Below are positions 40,697-49,984 of a stretch of 64,000 nucleotides of DNA, one piece after another. The position numbers and the translations under genes were made by a program. The DNA is from an uncultured Lachnospiraceae bacterium (GTDB lineage Bacteria; Bacillota; Clostridia; Lachnospirales; Lachnospiraceae): assembly GCA_910586705.1 (NCBI GenBank), contig CAJUJK010000022.1, positions 1-64,000 on the forward strand. The letters run 5' to 3'. The notes beneath the pieces were generated by a model that was not told the DNA's origin, ran no database searches, and saw nothing but the letters and a program-made list of their open reading frames with translations. How positions within the stretch are numbered: the first letter of the stretch is position 1; each line of letters opens with the position of its first letter.

Positions 40697-41626
40697 ATGA
40701 AAAACCAAAAGAGACTCAGATTCTTCCGACGGCTCGCGCTGGCTGTATTTGTGGTGTGCCTGTTTCTGATCGGGCAGTCATATGTCCAGTCTTTCCGGCA
40801 CAGGGCGCAGCAGGACGATCTGAAGGCAATGACAGAAACTGGCGGGGTATCACAGCAGACGGATGACGGGACACGGCGGACGGGCGATACGGCGCAGCAG
40901 ACGGATGACGAGGTGCGGCGGACGGGTGATACGGCGCAGCAGACGGATGATGCAGCGCGGCGGACAGAAAATACGGCAGGACCGGCACAGCAGACGGACG
41001 GCGGCGGCACCCCGGATCGGGCGCAGGGGACGCCCGCATCCGCGGAGCCGGTCATGCTGGAAAAATACATCGGATTATACGCAGAAAACACTGACCTTGT
41101 GGGATGGTTGTCTATTGATGATATGAAAATTGATTATCCCGTTATGCAGAACGAGGACGACGAGTATTACCTGCACCACGGTTTTTATGGGGATGAGAGC
41201 AGATATGGCTGTCTGTATGTGAGGGAAGAGGCTGATCTGGACGACGGAACCAACTTTGTCATTTACGGACATAATATGAAGGACGGTTCCATGTTCGGGG
41301 AGCTGGATCTGTATCTGGAAGAGGGCTTTTATGAGGAACACCCGGTCATTTCTTTCGACACGCTCTATGAGGAGCGTGCCTATGAGATCGTTGCGGTGTT
41401 CCGCTCGCAGGTTTACGGGGAAGAGGACGACATATTCAAGTATTACCAGTTTTATAAGGCTGACACGGTGGGAGAGTTTGATGATTTCTATGAAAATATC
41501 AAAGCGCTTTCCCTCTATGACACGGGCGTGGAAGCGCGATTTGGCGACACGTTCCTGACCCTTTCCACATGCGCCTATCACGTAAAGGACGGAAGGCTCG
41601 TGGTGGTGGCAAAGCGTGTATCATAA
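40697..41626 (+). CDS. srtB: Class B sortase
   Basis: A 309-residue membrane-anchored transpeptidase. A signal anchor spans residues 12-30 (LALAVFVVCLFLIGQSYV). A low-complexity external linker (about 50-118) made of R-R-T-G-D-T-A-Q-Q-T-D-D type repeats precedes the sortase domain (about 120-309). The catalytic triad is complete: His192 in VIYGHNM, Cys292 in LTLSTCAY and Arg307 in VVVAKRVS. The helix inserted before the Cys strand (YYQFYKADTVGEFDDFYE) is typical of class B. Sortases attach surface proteins to peptidoglycan. I see no gene with a clear sorting signal nearby. Confidence 0.92.
   Translation: MKNQKRLRFFRRLALAVFVVCLFLIGQSYVQSFRHRAQQDDLKAMTETGGVSQQTDDGTRRTGDTAQQTDDEVRRTGDTAQQTDDAARRTENTAGPAQQTDGGGTPDRAQGTPASAEPVMLEKYIGLYAENTDLVGWLSIDDMKIDYPVMQNEDDEYYLHHGFYGDESRYGCLYVREEADLDDGTNFVIYGHNMKDGSMFGELDLYLEEGFYEEHPVISFDTLYEERAYEIVAVFRSQVYGEEDDIFKYYQFYKADTVGEFDDFYENIKALSLYDTGVEARFGDTFLTLSTCAYHVKDGRLVVVAKRVS
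40874..40999 (+). repeat. In-frame 42-base repeats in the sortase linker
   Basis: Two near-identical 42-base units (40874-40915 and 40916-40957) encode RRTGDTAQQTDD plus two variable residues, followed by a degenerate third unit. They lengthen the linker between membrane anchor and catalytic domain. Confidence 0.75.
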
Positions 41627-41633
41627 GAGGGAC

Positions 41634-43538
41634 CTAGACACCTGACGCCTTCCGTTTTCTCTTATTTTCATACATCTTTTCATCCGCTTCCTTCATCAGA
41701 CTTTCGTAGTCCGATGACTGCCCGGTCAGGCTGCAGCCGAAGGAAAAACGGAGAGGAACGCGCACCTGATCGTTCAGAGTGGCGAAACGGCTGTTCTGCA
41801 GGTCCGTCATAAGCGCGATGGCGTCGGTCAGTTCCTGTTCGCTGTCGTAGTGGTACAGGAACAAGATGAACTCGTCGCCGCCGAGTCTTGCGGACAGGGA
41901 GTCCTTGGGGCCGAAGTCCCGGAACAGACCGGCGATTTCCCTTAAATAGACGTCGCCTGCATCGTGACCGTAGGTATCGTTGATTGTCTTCAGATTATCC
42001 GCATCGATCATAATAATCGCGCCATGGCAGAGCGATTCCGGCTCGGCGAACAGGGTGGAAAGCCGGATCTCCAGACCGCGGCGGTTATAAAGCCCGGTCA
42101 GCGGATCGAAATCGCGTTCGGCTTCAATCTCGCGGCGTTTTCTGATTTCGTCAGTCACATCGATGATTACGCCGAAAATCTCGTCGTCCTTGTTCAGTTC
42201 CTCCAGTTTGACATAGTGATCTTTCAGCGAGAACACATTGCTTTCGCCTGCAACGGGTTCGTTATGCAGTTTGCTGATAAAAGTCTGAAACACTCTGTAG
42301 TCAGAGGACAGCGTTTCTGTTTCCTCCGGCTCCAGACAGAGGATACGCGGCACATGCTGGGTAAACCGCACCCGCTTCATATGGTGGTTGTATTCGTACA
42401 CGCCGATATACATATTTGTTTTACTTAAAACGTAAGACATCTTCTCATTGTTGTCTAAAAGGCTCTGTTTCATCCTGTTGATATAGCTGCTCAGCTCTGA
42501 AAATTCCACGCTTGTCTGGATGTCAATCATTTCATCCAGATTGCCCTGGGCGATGCTGTGCAGCTTTTCGTTGACGCTGTGGATGCCGTCAACCACATAT
42601 TGATTCATGGATCTGGTGACCACCTGAAAGAGAATGATCGCAATGGTAACCAGACAGAATATAAGCCCGGCGGTCGTGGCAGGGATGCGTTGGTAAAGTA
42701 CCCGTTTTGAGAGGACACGGCCGATATAATTCTCGTTATATTTGACAAACACGCAGTAGGAGTCCTCGCCGTTCACACTGGCGTGGAACCCTGTTCGGTC
42801 CGCGGTGACGGCGCTGAGGCTGAGACCGATCTCCGACAGGTTTCTGCCGACGCATGACAGGTCGGTGGAGCCGATGATCTCGCCGGTTTGCCCGTTCACG
42901 GCGTAATAGTTGGCGTCGCGATTGACGCGGAACAGGGAGAAGAGATAGGAAAGCTCGTTCTTCTCAGTCGCCTTCATCACATTGACCGGCTCCATGCCCA
43001 CCTGCACGATAAACGCTTCGTTTTTGCTCCAGAGCGCGGAGTACTGCATCATCTTTGCCTCCGCCGTGTTGGGCGTGATATCCTGAACGAGGCGCAGCGT
43101 CTTGTCCGTGAGCATGGGCTTGAAAAACTGCATCTGTTCACCGGAATCAAAGGTAAAGTCGTAGTATTCCGGGTGGGTTCCCGCGTAAATACGGCCCGTG
43201 GTGTCAAAAATATGAATTTCGTCCACTTCTATCATTCTGGCAATTTTTTTCAGTTCCTCCACACTTTCCAGAACGGAAGGATTGTCTTCTATGATATAAG
43301 CGATTGCCTCCGCATTGTGCAGACACGTCTGCCGGTAGGCTTCTTCGGTTTCGGCAAGCTCCTCCAGATTCTTTTCCAGAAGCTGTTCGATCTGGTAGAA
43401 GGTTTCGGTGGCGGCCTGCTGTGCCTGTTTGTGTTCGCTCATAATCTGAAGGCACAGGATCAATGCCAAAAGAACGATCACGAGTACGAATGTGACGGAG
43501 CGCATATAGCGGCTGATGATTTCTTTAAGAGTCTGCAT
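41634..43538 (-). CDS. Membrane diguanylate cyclase (GGDEF) with an extracytoplasmic sensor
   Basis: A 634-residue protein. Membrane segments at about 14-33 and 313-335 flank a large external dCache-like sensor (about 35-310). A HAMP-like region, a PAS-like region (about 395-480, YIGVYEYNHHMKRVRF) and a GGDEF domain (about 490-625) follow. The catalytic motif is intact: FDPLTGLYNRRGLE, IMIDADNLKTINDTYGHDAGD and ARLGGDEFILFLY. It should make c-di-GMP in response to an external signal. The allosteric RxxD site is not evident. AAGGAG seven bases before the ATG at 43538 decides the start. It is transcribed convergently with the sortase gene and divergently from the lacI-type gene. Confidence 0.92.
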   Translation of the reverse strand: MQTLKEIISRYMRSVTFVLVIVLLALILCLQIMSEHKQAQQAATETFYQIEQLLEKNLEELAETEEAYRQTCLHNAEAIAYIIEDNPSVLESVEELKKIARMIEVDEIHIFDTTGRIYAGTHPEYYDFTFDSGEQMQFFKPMLTDKTLRLVQDITPNTAEAKMMQYSALWSKNEAFIVQVGMEPVNVMKATEKNELSYLFSLFRVNRDANYYAVNGQTGEIIGSTDLSCVGRNLSEIGLSLSAVTADRTGFHASVNGEDSYCVFVKYNENYIGRVLSKRVLYQRIPATTAGLIFCLVTIAIILFQVVTRSMNQYVVDGIHSVNEKLHSIAQGNLDEMIDIQTSVEFSELSSYINRMKQSLLDNNEKMSYVLSKTNMYIGVYEYNHHMKRVRFTQHVPRILCLEPEETETLSSDYRVFQTFISKLHNEPVAGESNVFSLKDHYVKLEELNKDDEIFGVIIDVTDEIRKRREIEAERDFDPLTGLYNRRGLEIRLSTLFAEPESLCHGAIIMIDADNLKTINDTYGHDAGDVYLREIAGLFRDFGPKDSLSARLGGDEFILFLYHYDSEQELTDAIALMTDLQNSRFATLNDQVRVPLRFSFGCSLTGQSSDYESLMKEADEKMYENKRKRKASGV

Positions 43539-43825
43539 GGACTTCTCCTTTACGGTAAAAGATATAAGAGCTCTACATAAGATTAAACGCTGTATAGTAA
43601 AATCATACATCAAATACTATATATTTGGCAGGAGAGTGTCAAGGCAAAAGGATAGATTGTAGAAAATATGGTATAGAATGCGAAGAATTTGTCTCTCTGT
43701 GGCCGACTGCAATCCGACTTTCCCGTTTTTTCTTTCCGTTCTGTGTGGATGGGACTTGTCATTTTAAGAGAGTCGGTGATAGACTGATAAGTAGAAATTC
43801 GGAAATTACGGCAGGGGTAAGAGGC

Positions 43826-44812
43826 ATGGCAAGTATCAGGGATGTGGCGAAGGAAGCCGGTGTCGGTGTCGGGACAGTGTCCCGGGCGATCAACAATACC
43901 GGCTATGTTTCGCCCGAAACAAAAAAGAAAATAGATAAGGCGGTCCAGAAGCTGAACTATACGCCGAACGAACTGGCGCGGAATCTTTTTCGCAACAAAA
44001 GCGGCATTGTGGGGGTGATTGTGCCGGATCTGGATCATCCCTTTTTTTCCTGTCTGGTCAAAAATATAGAGATGGAGCTGTACAGGCAGGGGTATAAGAC
44101 CATGGTTTGCAATGCCGTGGGCGTCAGCGACAGGGAGAGGGAATATCTGGACATGCTGGAGCGCAATATTGTGGACGGGATTATCACAGGTTCGCACTGT
44201 CTTGACGGGGAGGAGTATCTGCGGCACGAGAAGCCGATTGTCTCCATCGATCGTGATTTTGGCCCGAAAATACCGATTGTGGGTAGCGACCATGCCATGG
44301 GGGGAAGAATGGCGGCGGAGCTGATGATCCGTGACGGGCGCGGCGACGTCATACAGATTGCCGGGGTATCCCCGCATATTCTGGCAAATGAGAGGCACAC
44401 GACATTTCAAAGGACGCTGGAGGAACACGGGGTGAAAGTGAGGACGGTATCTATGGACTGGAACGTCTTCGGCTGGGAGGCTTTCTGTGAGGCGGCGGAC
44501 AGACTGATGGACGAGTACCCGGATGCCGACGGGATCTTTTCGGGGGATCTGGGCGTCGTGGCATGTATGAACGCGGCGAGAAAAAGAGGGATGCGCATTC
44601 CCGAAGATATCAGTCTGATCGGGTTCGACGCCACAAGTGTGACGCAGATGGTGCATCCGCAGATCACAGCAGTACGGCAGAACACGTTGCTGCTGGCGGA
44701 AGTATCTGTGAGCACGCTGCTTGATCAGATTGAACAGAGGAGAGACATTCTTCACAGGCAGATTCTGAACGTGGAGATCAGCCGCGGGGGAACGACAAAG
44801 TGTGCAGATTGA
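43826..44812 (+). CDS. LacI-family transcriptional regulator of the fructan/sucrose locus
   Basis: A 328-residue repressor. The N-terminal helix-turn-helix is canonical: IRDVAKEAGVGVGTVSRAIN with the hinge NYTPNELARNLF. The effector domain resembles a periplasmic binding protein (SGIVGVIVPDLDHPFFS, PIVSIDRDFG, DGIFSGDLGVVACMNAARKRG, LIGFDATSVTQMVHP). It lies directly upstream of the GH32/ABC operon, whose promoter carries a LacI-type palindrome, so it most likely represses that operon in the absence of its sugar ligand. Confidence 0.92.
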   Translation: MASIRDVAKEAGVGVGTVSRAINNTGYVSPETKKKIDKAVQKLNYTPNELARNLFRNKSGIVGVIVPDLDHPFFSCLVKNIEMELYRQGYKTMVCNAVGVSDREREYLDMLERNIVDGIITGSHCLDGEEYLRHEKPIVSIDRDFGPKIPIVGSDHAMGGRMAAELMIRDGRGDVIQIAGVSPHILANERHTTFQRTLEEHGVKVRTVSMDWNVFGWEAFCEAADRLMDEYPDADGIFSGDLGVVACMNAARKRGMRIPEDISLIGFDATSVTQMVHPQITAVRQNTLLLAEVSVSTLLDQIEQRRDILHRQILNVEISRGGTTKCAD

Positions 44813-44948
44813 CGGCAGACCGCTGTCGTGAGGCGGCAGAAAACGTCTGCTGTCAGAAACAAGGGAAAAGGGGAAACAGGAGTTGTGCAATGTGTACAAA
44901 AACAGCCCCTGCTTTTTTGTGTATAGGGTAAAAAATGCGATAGGGCAA

Positions 44949-44977
44949 TTGACAAACAGAGGACGCGGAAATATAAT
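44949..44977 (+). promoter_or_regulatory. Consensus sigma-A promoter of the GH32/ABC operon
   Basis: TTGACA (44949-44954) and TATAAT (44972-44977) match the consensus fully and are 17 bases apart. The whole gap 44813-45124 holds this promoter, two operator-like sites and a leader; I see no other gene in it. Confidence 0.85.
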
Positions 44978-44984
44978 TGTAGAT

Positions 44985-45000
44985 GTGGAACGGGTTCCAC
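44985..45000. promoter_or_regulatory. LacI-type operator at the transcription start
   Basis: GTGGAACGGGTTCCAC is a perfect palindrome of two seven-base arms around GG. It sits at about +1 to +16, where a bound repressor would block RNA polymerase. Confidence 0.8.
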
Positions 45001-45062
45001 TAAAATATGGAAATATAATAGAAAGAAAGAGAAAAAAGTGAGGTAATTAAAAGAAGAGGGAT

Positions 45063-45076
45063 ATGGAAACGGTTCT
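45063..45076. promoter_or_regulatory. Second, imperfect LacI-type operator
   Basis: ATGGAAACGGTTCT resembles the first operator (GGAA-C-GGTTC core) with two mismatches between arms. It lies 78 bases downstream, just before the ribosome site, and could support looping or act as a roadblock. Confidence 0.45.
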
Positions 45077-45124
45077 ACAAATAATGGTGTGCGTAACAAA
45101 TCTTAGAAAAGGGAAGGAGGAGAA

Positions 45125-46798
45125 ATGAAAAAAGTAAATTCTGAGAAATATACCTGTCTGGAGATTTTTGCGAGGCAGCTTGCCGAAGGCGGAAAAATCC
45201 GTGTTCTGTCCGGGAATGCCGACGGTTCCCAGACAATGGTGGAGAAGCCGGCGGGCAGAAACTATTTTGCATGGCTGAAAATTCCATTGAACGAAGATAC
45301 GGATTATGAAATAACCAGTGAGGACTGCGAGGTGTCGCTTAGCTATCTGAGCGGCAGTAAGGATCTGCTGGAGACAGGGGTGTGCTATCTGGAGAAGGAT
45401 CAGGCGGATGGCAGCTTTTACATAGCCGGTCAGACAGCATGGTACGACGGGCCGACCCGTGAGACCTACCATTTTTCACCGTGGAAAAACTGGATCAACG
45501 ATCCCAACGGTCTCTGCTGGTTTCAGGGATACTATCACATGTTCTACCAGTTTAATCCGCATGGACAGCTGTGGTCGAATATGTACTGGGGTCACGCCGC
45601 CAGCCGGGATCTGGTGCACTGGACCCACCTTCCTGTTGTGCTCGCCCCGCAGGAAGAAATTCTGGAAAATCAGGAGGAAGTAAAGGGCGGCGCCTTTTCC
45701 GGCAGTGCGGTGGCTTCCGATGAGGAGGTTGTCTTTTATCTGACCAGACATAAGGGACCGCTGCAGGACGGCGCGGATACCGTGGAACAACAGTGGATGA
45801 TGCACAGCCGTGACATGATCCATTTTTCGGAGGAAACGTGCGTGATCGGACAGCCGCCGGAAGGGGCATCCTTCGACTTCCGGGATCCCAAAGTGCTGCG
45901 GGTAGAGGACCGCTGGTACATGGTGCTTGGAAGCGCCATAGCGGGGCAGGGTGCAATCCTTTTATATGAGTCCGCAGATGGAGAAAAGTGGGAGTATGCG
46001 CATCCGCTGCTTGTGGAGGAGCGGGTGAAACGCTGCTTTGAGTGCCCGGATTTTATGGAGCTGGACGGCACCTATGTGGCGACAGGCGCATGGATGGAGC
46101 ATTACGACGAATGCGGCAGATACCAGATGTGCAGATATTACACGGGAACCTTCAGGGACGGTGAATTTGCGGTGGAAAACGACGGCTGGTTTGACTTTGG
46201 AAGCAACTGTTACGCCATGCAGAGTTTTGCACATCAGGGCAGGCGGATCAGCATCGGCTGGATTTCCGATTTTTATGAGGAGCATGTGCCGTGTGAAAAT
46301 GGCGCATACGGCAGTATGACGATTCCGAGGGAACTTCATGTCAGGGACGGAAAACTGTACATGATGCCTGTGCGGGAAATCCGGGCGCTTAAGGGAAAAA
46401 CGCTCTACGAGGGAAAAGGGGAGAATATCAGCCTTTCCGGGATAGAGGGCAATGCGTACCGGGTCAGAATCGGTTTTTCGGGGAACACGTTCTTTACCAT
46501 CCTGCTGGGAGCGGATGGGGAAAAGTCGATTTCCCTCGTAAACGATGAGGGTGGTCTGCGGATTGTGACCAAAGGAGTCAAAAGTGAGGGCATCTGTTTC
46601 AAGGCGGACGTGGAGGAAGTCAGGGAGCTGGAGATCTATATGGACAGACGGGTGGCGGAAGTCTATGTCAACGGGGGAGAGGCGGCAGGCACAAAGGTGT
46701 TTTACAATAGTTCCATAGACGGGAGCTTTGCGCTCGATGCCGAGACGCCGGAAAACGTTGTGTGGGCGGAGGCAGTCTGCATGAAATCCATCTGGTAA
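45125..46798 (+). CDS. Glycoside hydrolase family 32 beta-fructosidase
   Basis: A 557-residue enzyme that should release fructose from sucrose, fructo-oligosaccharides or their phosphates. The nucleophile is Asp126 in NWINDPNGL; the transition-state stabiliser is in FDFRDPKVL and the acid/base Glu in CFECPDFMEL. FSGSAV is also conserved. A C-terminal beta-sandwich (about 440-557) follows. The catalytic five-bladed domain starts only at about residue 115; the first 110 residues form an extra module not present in minimal members. There is no signal peptide, so it acts in the cytoplasm on sugars brought in by the adjoining ABC importer. GGAAGGAGGAGAA precedes the ATG. Confidence 0.93.
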   Translation: MKKVNSEKYTCLEIFARQLAEGGKIRVLSGNADGSQTMVEKPAGRNYFAWLKIPLNEDTDYEITSEDCEVSLSYLSGSKDLLETGVCYLEKDQADGSFYIAGQTAWYDGPTRETYHFSPWKNWINDPNGLCWFQGYYHMFYQFNPHGQLWSNMYWGHAASRDLVHWTHLPVVLAPQEEILENQEEVKGGAFSGSAVASDEEVVFYLTRHKGPLQDGADTVEQQWMMHSRDMIHFSEETCVIGQPPEGASFDFRDPKVLRVEDRWYMVLGSAIAGQGAILLYESADGEKWEYAHPLLVEERVKRCFECPDFMELDGTYVATGAWMEHYDECGRYQMCRYYTGTFRDGEFAVENDGWFDFGSNCYAMQSFAHQGRRISIGWISDFYEEHVPCENGAYGSMTIPRELHVRDGKLYMMPVREIRALKGKTLYEGKGENISLSGIEGNAYRVRIGFSGNTFFTILLGADGEKSISLVNDEGGLRIVTKGVKSEGICFKADVEEVRELEIYMDRRVAEVYVNGGEAAGTKVFYNSSIDGSFALDAETPENVVWAEAVCMKSIW

Positions 46799-46825
46799 AA
46801 GTGTGAGGAGAAAGGAGCGGTCAAA

Positions 46826-48115
46826 ATGAGGAAGAGAATGATAGGGGCTGTGTTTGCGGCGATGACGGTGGCTGGTCTGTGCGCGGGATGCGGGCAGACG
46901 AAGGAGCGGGTCAATGAGGCGGGGGAGTCGGTTATCACGGTGTGGAGCCCCACGGATGAGCCTGCCATCGAAGATTGGTGGGTGGAAAAAATAGAAGCGT
47001 TCAATCAGGCGCATAAAGGGAAAATCCATCTCCAGAGAGAGGCGATCGTGCGTGCGGACTCTTACGCCTATGAGGATAAGATCAACGCGGCGATCACCTC
47101 CAACGACCTGCCGGATATTCTCTTCGTGGACGGCCCGACGGTATCTGTCTATGCGGCCAACGAAATCACGCTTCCGCTGGACGATCTGTTCACGGAGGCG
47201 GAATGGGATGATTTTCTGGATTCGTCCAGACAGCAGAATACCTATGACGGCAAAATCTATGCCGTGAGCGCGACGGAGAGTTCGGTGGCGCTGTACTACA
47301 ATGCGGATATGCTTGCGGAGGCGGGTATCCGTGTGCCGGAGTCGAAGGAGGAGGCGTGGACATGGCAGGAATTTTATGACGCGGCGAAAAAGCTGACGAA
47401 GGATGGCGTGGTCGGCACGAACATTATCATGGATAAAGGAGAAGGGCTTCCCTACGTTCTGGAGCAGTTTTGGATATCAAACGGCACTGATCTGGTGAGC
47501 GCGGACGGCAGTCAGGCGGACGGCTATATCAACAGCCCGGAGGGAGTGGAGGCGGCGGAGTTTTTAAACAGCCTGATTCAGGGCGGCTACGCCAACATCG
47601 ACCCGATCCAGAAGGAGTTTCACAACGAGAGGGCGGCAACAATGTTAGGCGGCTCGTGGGAAGTGGCGACACTGGAGAACGACTACCCGGATTTAAACTG
47701 GGGTGTGACGTATTTCCCGGTAGCCGAGGACGGCATCCTGACATCCCCCACAGGAGACTGGGCGGCTTCCGTGACGAAAAACACACAGGACATGGACGCG
47801 GTCAAAGAGGTGATGCGTTTCCTGTTTTCCGAGGAAAATGTGGCGACTTACGCGCAGGCGATCTCCAAGCCGCCCACGAGAAAGTCGAGCTATGACGTGC
47901 TGACAGAGTACAACGAATATCCCCGTTCCCTCTTCAAGGAACAGCTCATGGAGACGGGGCATCCCCGCCCGAGAACGCCCTCCTACAGCGTGCTGTCGGC
48001 GGAGTTTTCTGAGGCGATGCTGAATATCTTTACGGGCGTTGACGCAAAGGAGGCGCTGGATGACGCGGCGGCAGCCACAGATAAGGACTACAACAAATAT
48101 TATGCGCAGGAGTAA
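46826..48115 (+). CDS. Sugar ABC transporter substrate-binding lipoprotein
   Basis: A 429-residue family 1-type extracellular solute-binding protein. The lipobox is GLCAGCG with the acylated cysteine at residue 22. The mature part starts with VITVWSPTDEP and contains NDLPDILFVDGPTVSVYA and AEAGIRVPESKEEAWTWQEF. GGSWEVATLEND and GDWAASVTKNTQ are typical of oligosaccharide binders. It is the capture component for the two permeases that follow; the sugar is inferred to be a fructan or sucrose from the adjacent GH32 gene. No ATPase gene lies in the operon, so a shared MsmX-type ATPase is expected elsewhere. Confidence 0.93.
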   Translation: MRKRMIGAVFAAMTVAGLCAGCGQTKERVNEAGESVITVWSPTDEPAIEDWWVEKIEAFNQAHKGKIHLQREAIVRADSYAYEDKINAAITSNDLPDILFVDGPTVSVYAANEITLPLDDLFTEAEWDDFLDSSRQQNTYDGKIYAVSATESSVALYYNADMLAEAGIRVPESKEEAWTWQEFYDAAKKLTKDGVVGTNIIMDKGEGLPYVLEQFWISNGTDLVSADGSQADGYINSPEGVEAAEFLNSLIQGGYANIDPIQKEFHNERAATMLGGSWEVATLENDYPDLNWGVTYFPVAEDGILTSPTGDWAASVTKNTQDMDAVKEVMRFLFSEENVATYAQAISKPPTRKSSYDVLTEYNEYPRSLFKEQLMETGHPRPRTPSYSVLSAEFSEAMLNIFTGVDAKEALDDAAAATDKDYNKYYAQE

Positions 48116-48147
48116 CGCGCGCGGAAGGAAAACAAGGAGGGGTCATT

Positions 48148-49032
48148 ATGCAAGTATCGGTTAACAAAATAAGTGAGAGAAAAGCGGCATATCTCTTTAT
48201 CATTCCCGCAGTCGTCCTGCTGGCGGCGTTCCTGCTCTATCCGGCGCTGCAGACTGTCAGATATGCCTTTACGGACTACAATATCATGCGTCCCGACAGG
48301 ATTAAGTTCTGCGGACTGAACAATTTCATAGAACTCTTTCAGGATAAGGATTTCTGGATCGCTGTGAAGAATACGCTGCATTTCACGGTTCTGGTCGTGC
48401 CTTTTCAGACAGTGCTGGCACTGGCGCTGGCGCTTCTGATCTCGTCGAGAAGGAAGGGCGTTTCCATCTTCCGCGCCGCTTACTTCAGCCCGCAGGTCAC
48501 CTCCATGGTTGTGGTGGCGATCCTCTGGACGGTTCTGTACAACTCCAATCCGAGCAGCGGTCTTTTAAATGCCCTGCTGGTCAATCTGGGAATGGAGCCA
48601 TGCGGCTTCCTGAACGACCCGAAGACGGCGATGAACTCCATTATTTTCATGTCGGCGTGGCAGGGTGCGGGCTACCAGATGATGATATTCCTCGCGGGTC
48701 TGCAGGGCATTCCGAAGGACCAGTATGAGGCGGCTTCCATCGACGGCGCAGGAAAGATCAAGAGTTTTCTCTATGTGACGCTGCCCGGGCTTAAGAACGT
48801 GATCTCCTACGTTATTATGATTACGGTCATTCAGGCCATGAAGCTTTTCACGCAGCCCTATGTCATGACCAAGGGTGGTCCGCAGAACGCGACCAGAACG
48901 CTGGTGTACTACGTGTATGAGCAGGGCTTCCAGAAGCGGAACTTTGGTTATGCCTGCGCGGTGGCAGCGGTGTTCTTCGTCATAGTCATCTCCCTGTCTG
49001 TCGGGATGAAAAAGATCATTAAAGCTGATTAA
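48148..49032 (+). CDS. Sugar ABC transporter permease, MalF-like
   Basis: A 294-residue protein with six membrane segments. The N-terminal ERKAAYLFIIPAVVLLAAFL segment and the ATPase-contact loop EAASIDGAGKIKSFLYVTLPG (EAA motif) are typical. NATRTLVYYVYEQGF near the end is common in group 1 sugar permeases. It pairs with the following permease. Confidence 0.94.
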   Translation: MQVSVNKISERKAAYLFIIPAVVLLAAFLLYPALQTVRYAFTDYNIMRPDRIKFCGLNNFIELFQDKDFWIAVKNTLHFTVLVVPFQTVLALALALLISSRRKGVSIFRAAYFSPQVTSMVVVAILWTVLYNSNPSSGLLNALLVNLGMEPCGFLNDPKTAMNSIIFMSAWQGAGYQMMIFLAGLQGIPKDQYEAASIDGAGKIKSFLYVTLPGLKNVISYVIMITVIQAMKLFTQPYVMTKGGPQNATRTLVYYVYEQGFQKRNFGYACAVAAVFFVIVISLSVGMKKIIKAD

Positions 49033-49062
49033 CTATGGGAGTGAAAAGAAAGGAGCGTCATT

Positions 49063-49905
49063 ATGACACAGAAACAGAGAAAGCAGATAGGCAGTCTCGC
49101 CTTTTATATCGGAAATACCATTATTGCGCTGATATTTGTCTCGCCGTTAATATGGATGATCTCGGCATCGCTGAAGCCGGAGGCGGAAATTTTTAAAGGG
49201 CTAAATTCGATCTCGACCTTTATCCCGAAAGCTGCTTCCCTTGCAAACTATCAGGAAGTGTTCAGCCGGATCAATATGTGGAAATTTATCTTCAACAGCC
49301 TGTTTTATGTGATGGTTATCATTGTTCTGGACCTGTTTGTCAATTCCCTGTGCGGCTACGCGCTGGCAAAGTTTGAGTTTAAAGGGAAAAACGCGCTGCT
49401 CACGCTGGTGATCAGCCTGATGGTATTCCCGGCGGAGGCGATTATGCTGCCCATGTACCGGGAGATGGCGGATCTGGGGTGGATCAATACATGGGCGTCC
49501 CTGATTGTCCCTTTCGTGGCAAAATGCTTCAGTATCTACATGTTTAGACAGTTTTTCCTTGACATTCCCAATGATCTGCTGGAGGCGGCGAAGATTGACG
49601 GGTGCGGGCCGATCAAAACCTTTTTCCGGGTGGTCGTGCCGATCTCGGGCACGGTGTACGCGACCATCCTGATTCTGGATTTCGTGGCGCACTGGAATGA
49701 TTTCATGTGGCCCCTGCTTGTGGTGACGGGAGAGGAGAAGAGAACGGTACAGCTTGCAATCCAGACATTTTTCGGATCCAAACCGATCAACTACGGGCCG
49801 ATTATGGCTTCGCTGACCATCTCGGCGATTCCGATGCTCCTCATGTTCGTGTTCCTGCAGAAATACTATGTGGAAGGAATTGCGTCAACAGGGATTAAAG
49901 GGTGA
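49063..49905 (+). CDS. Sugar ABC transporter permease, MalG-like
   Basis: A 280-residue protein with six membrane segments. It shows the MalG-type N-terminus (SPLIWMISASLKPEAEIF), NSLFYVMVIIVLDLFVNSLC, GYALAKFEFKGK and the EAA loop LEAAKIDGCGPIKTFFRVVVP. It ends FVFLQKYYVEGIASTGIKG, a conserved tail of the family. Together with the MalF-like subunit it forms the import channel. Confidence 0.94.
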   Translation: MTQKQRKQIGSLAFYIGNTIIALIFVSPLIWMISASLKPEAEIFKGLNSISTFIPKAASLANYQEVFSRINMWKFIFNSLFYVMVIIVLDLFVNSLCGYALAKFEFKGKNALLTLVISLMVFPAEAIMLPMYREMADLGWINTWASLIVPFVAKCFSIYMFRQFFLDIPNDLLEAAKIDGCGPIKTFFRVVVPISGTVYATILILDFVAHWNDFMWPLLVVTGEEKRTVQLAIQTFFGSKPINYGPIMASLTISAIPMLLMFVFLQKYYVEGIASTGIKG

Positions 49906-49940
49906 ATCTGTCCCCTAAAAGTTTTCCATGGTTTTTATAT

Positions 49941-49984
49941 CGGGAGTTTCGCGGCGAAGCGAAACTCCCGTTGACATTCTCCGC
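49941..49984. repeat. Partial two-hairpin repeat overlapping a promoter
   Basis: CGGGAGTTTCGC (49941-49952) and GCGAAACTCCCG (49959-49970) form a perfect 12-pair stem with loop GGCGAA. ATTCTCCGCA follows, the same ten bases that end the full repeat copies 1, 3 and 4 (there part of hairpin B). Most of hairpin B is missing. The stem may also act as a weak stop signal for the ABC operon, but no U-run follows. Confidence 0.5.

Noticed and set aside
44881..44935. Hairpin after the lacI-type gene as a terminator (TTGTGCA/TGTACAA and CCCCTG before TTTTTT)
   Set aside because: The stem next to the T-run pairs poorly and several alternative foldings are equally good, so it was not listed.
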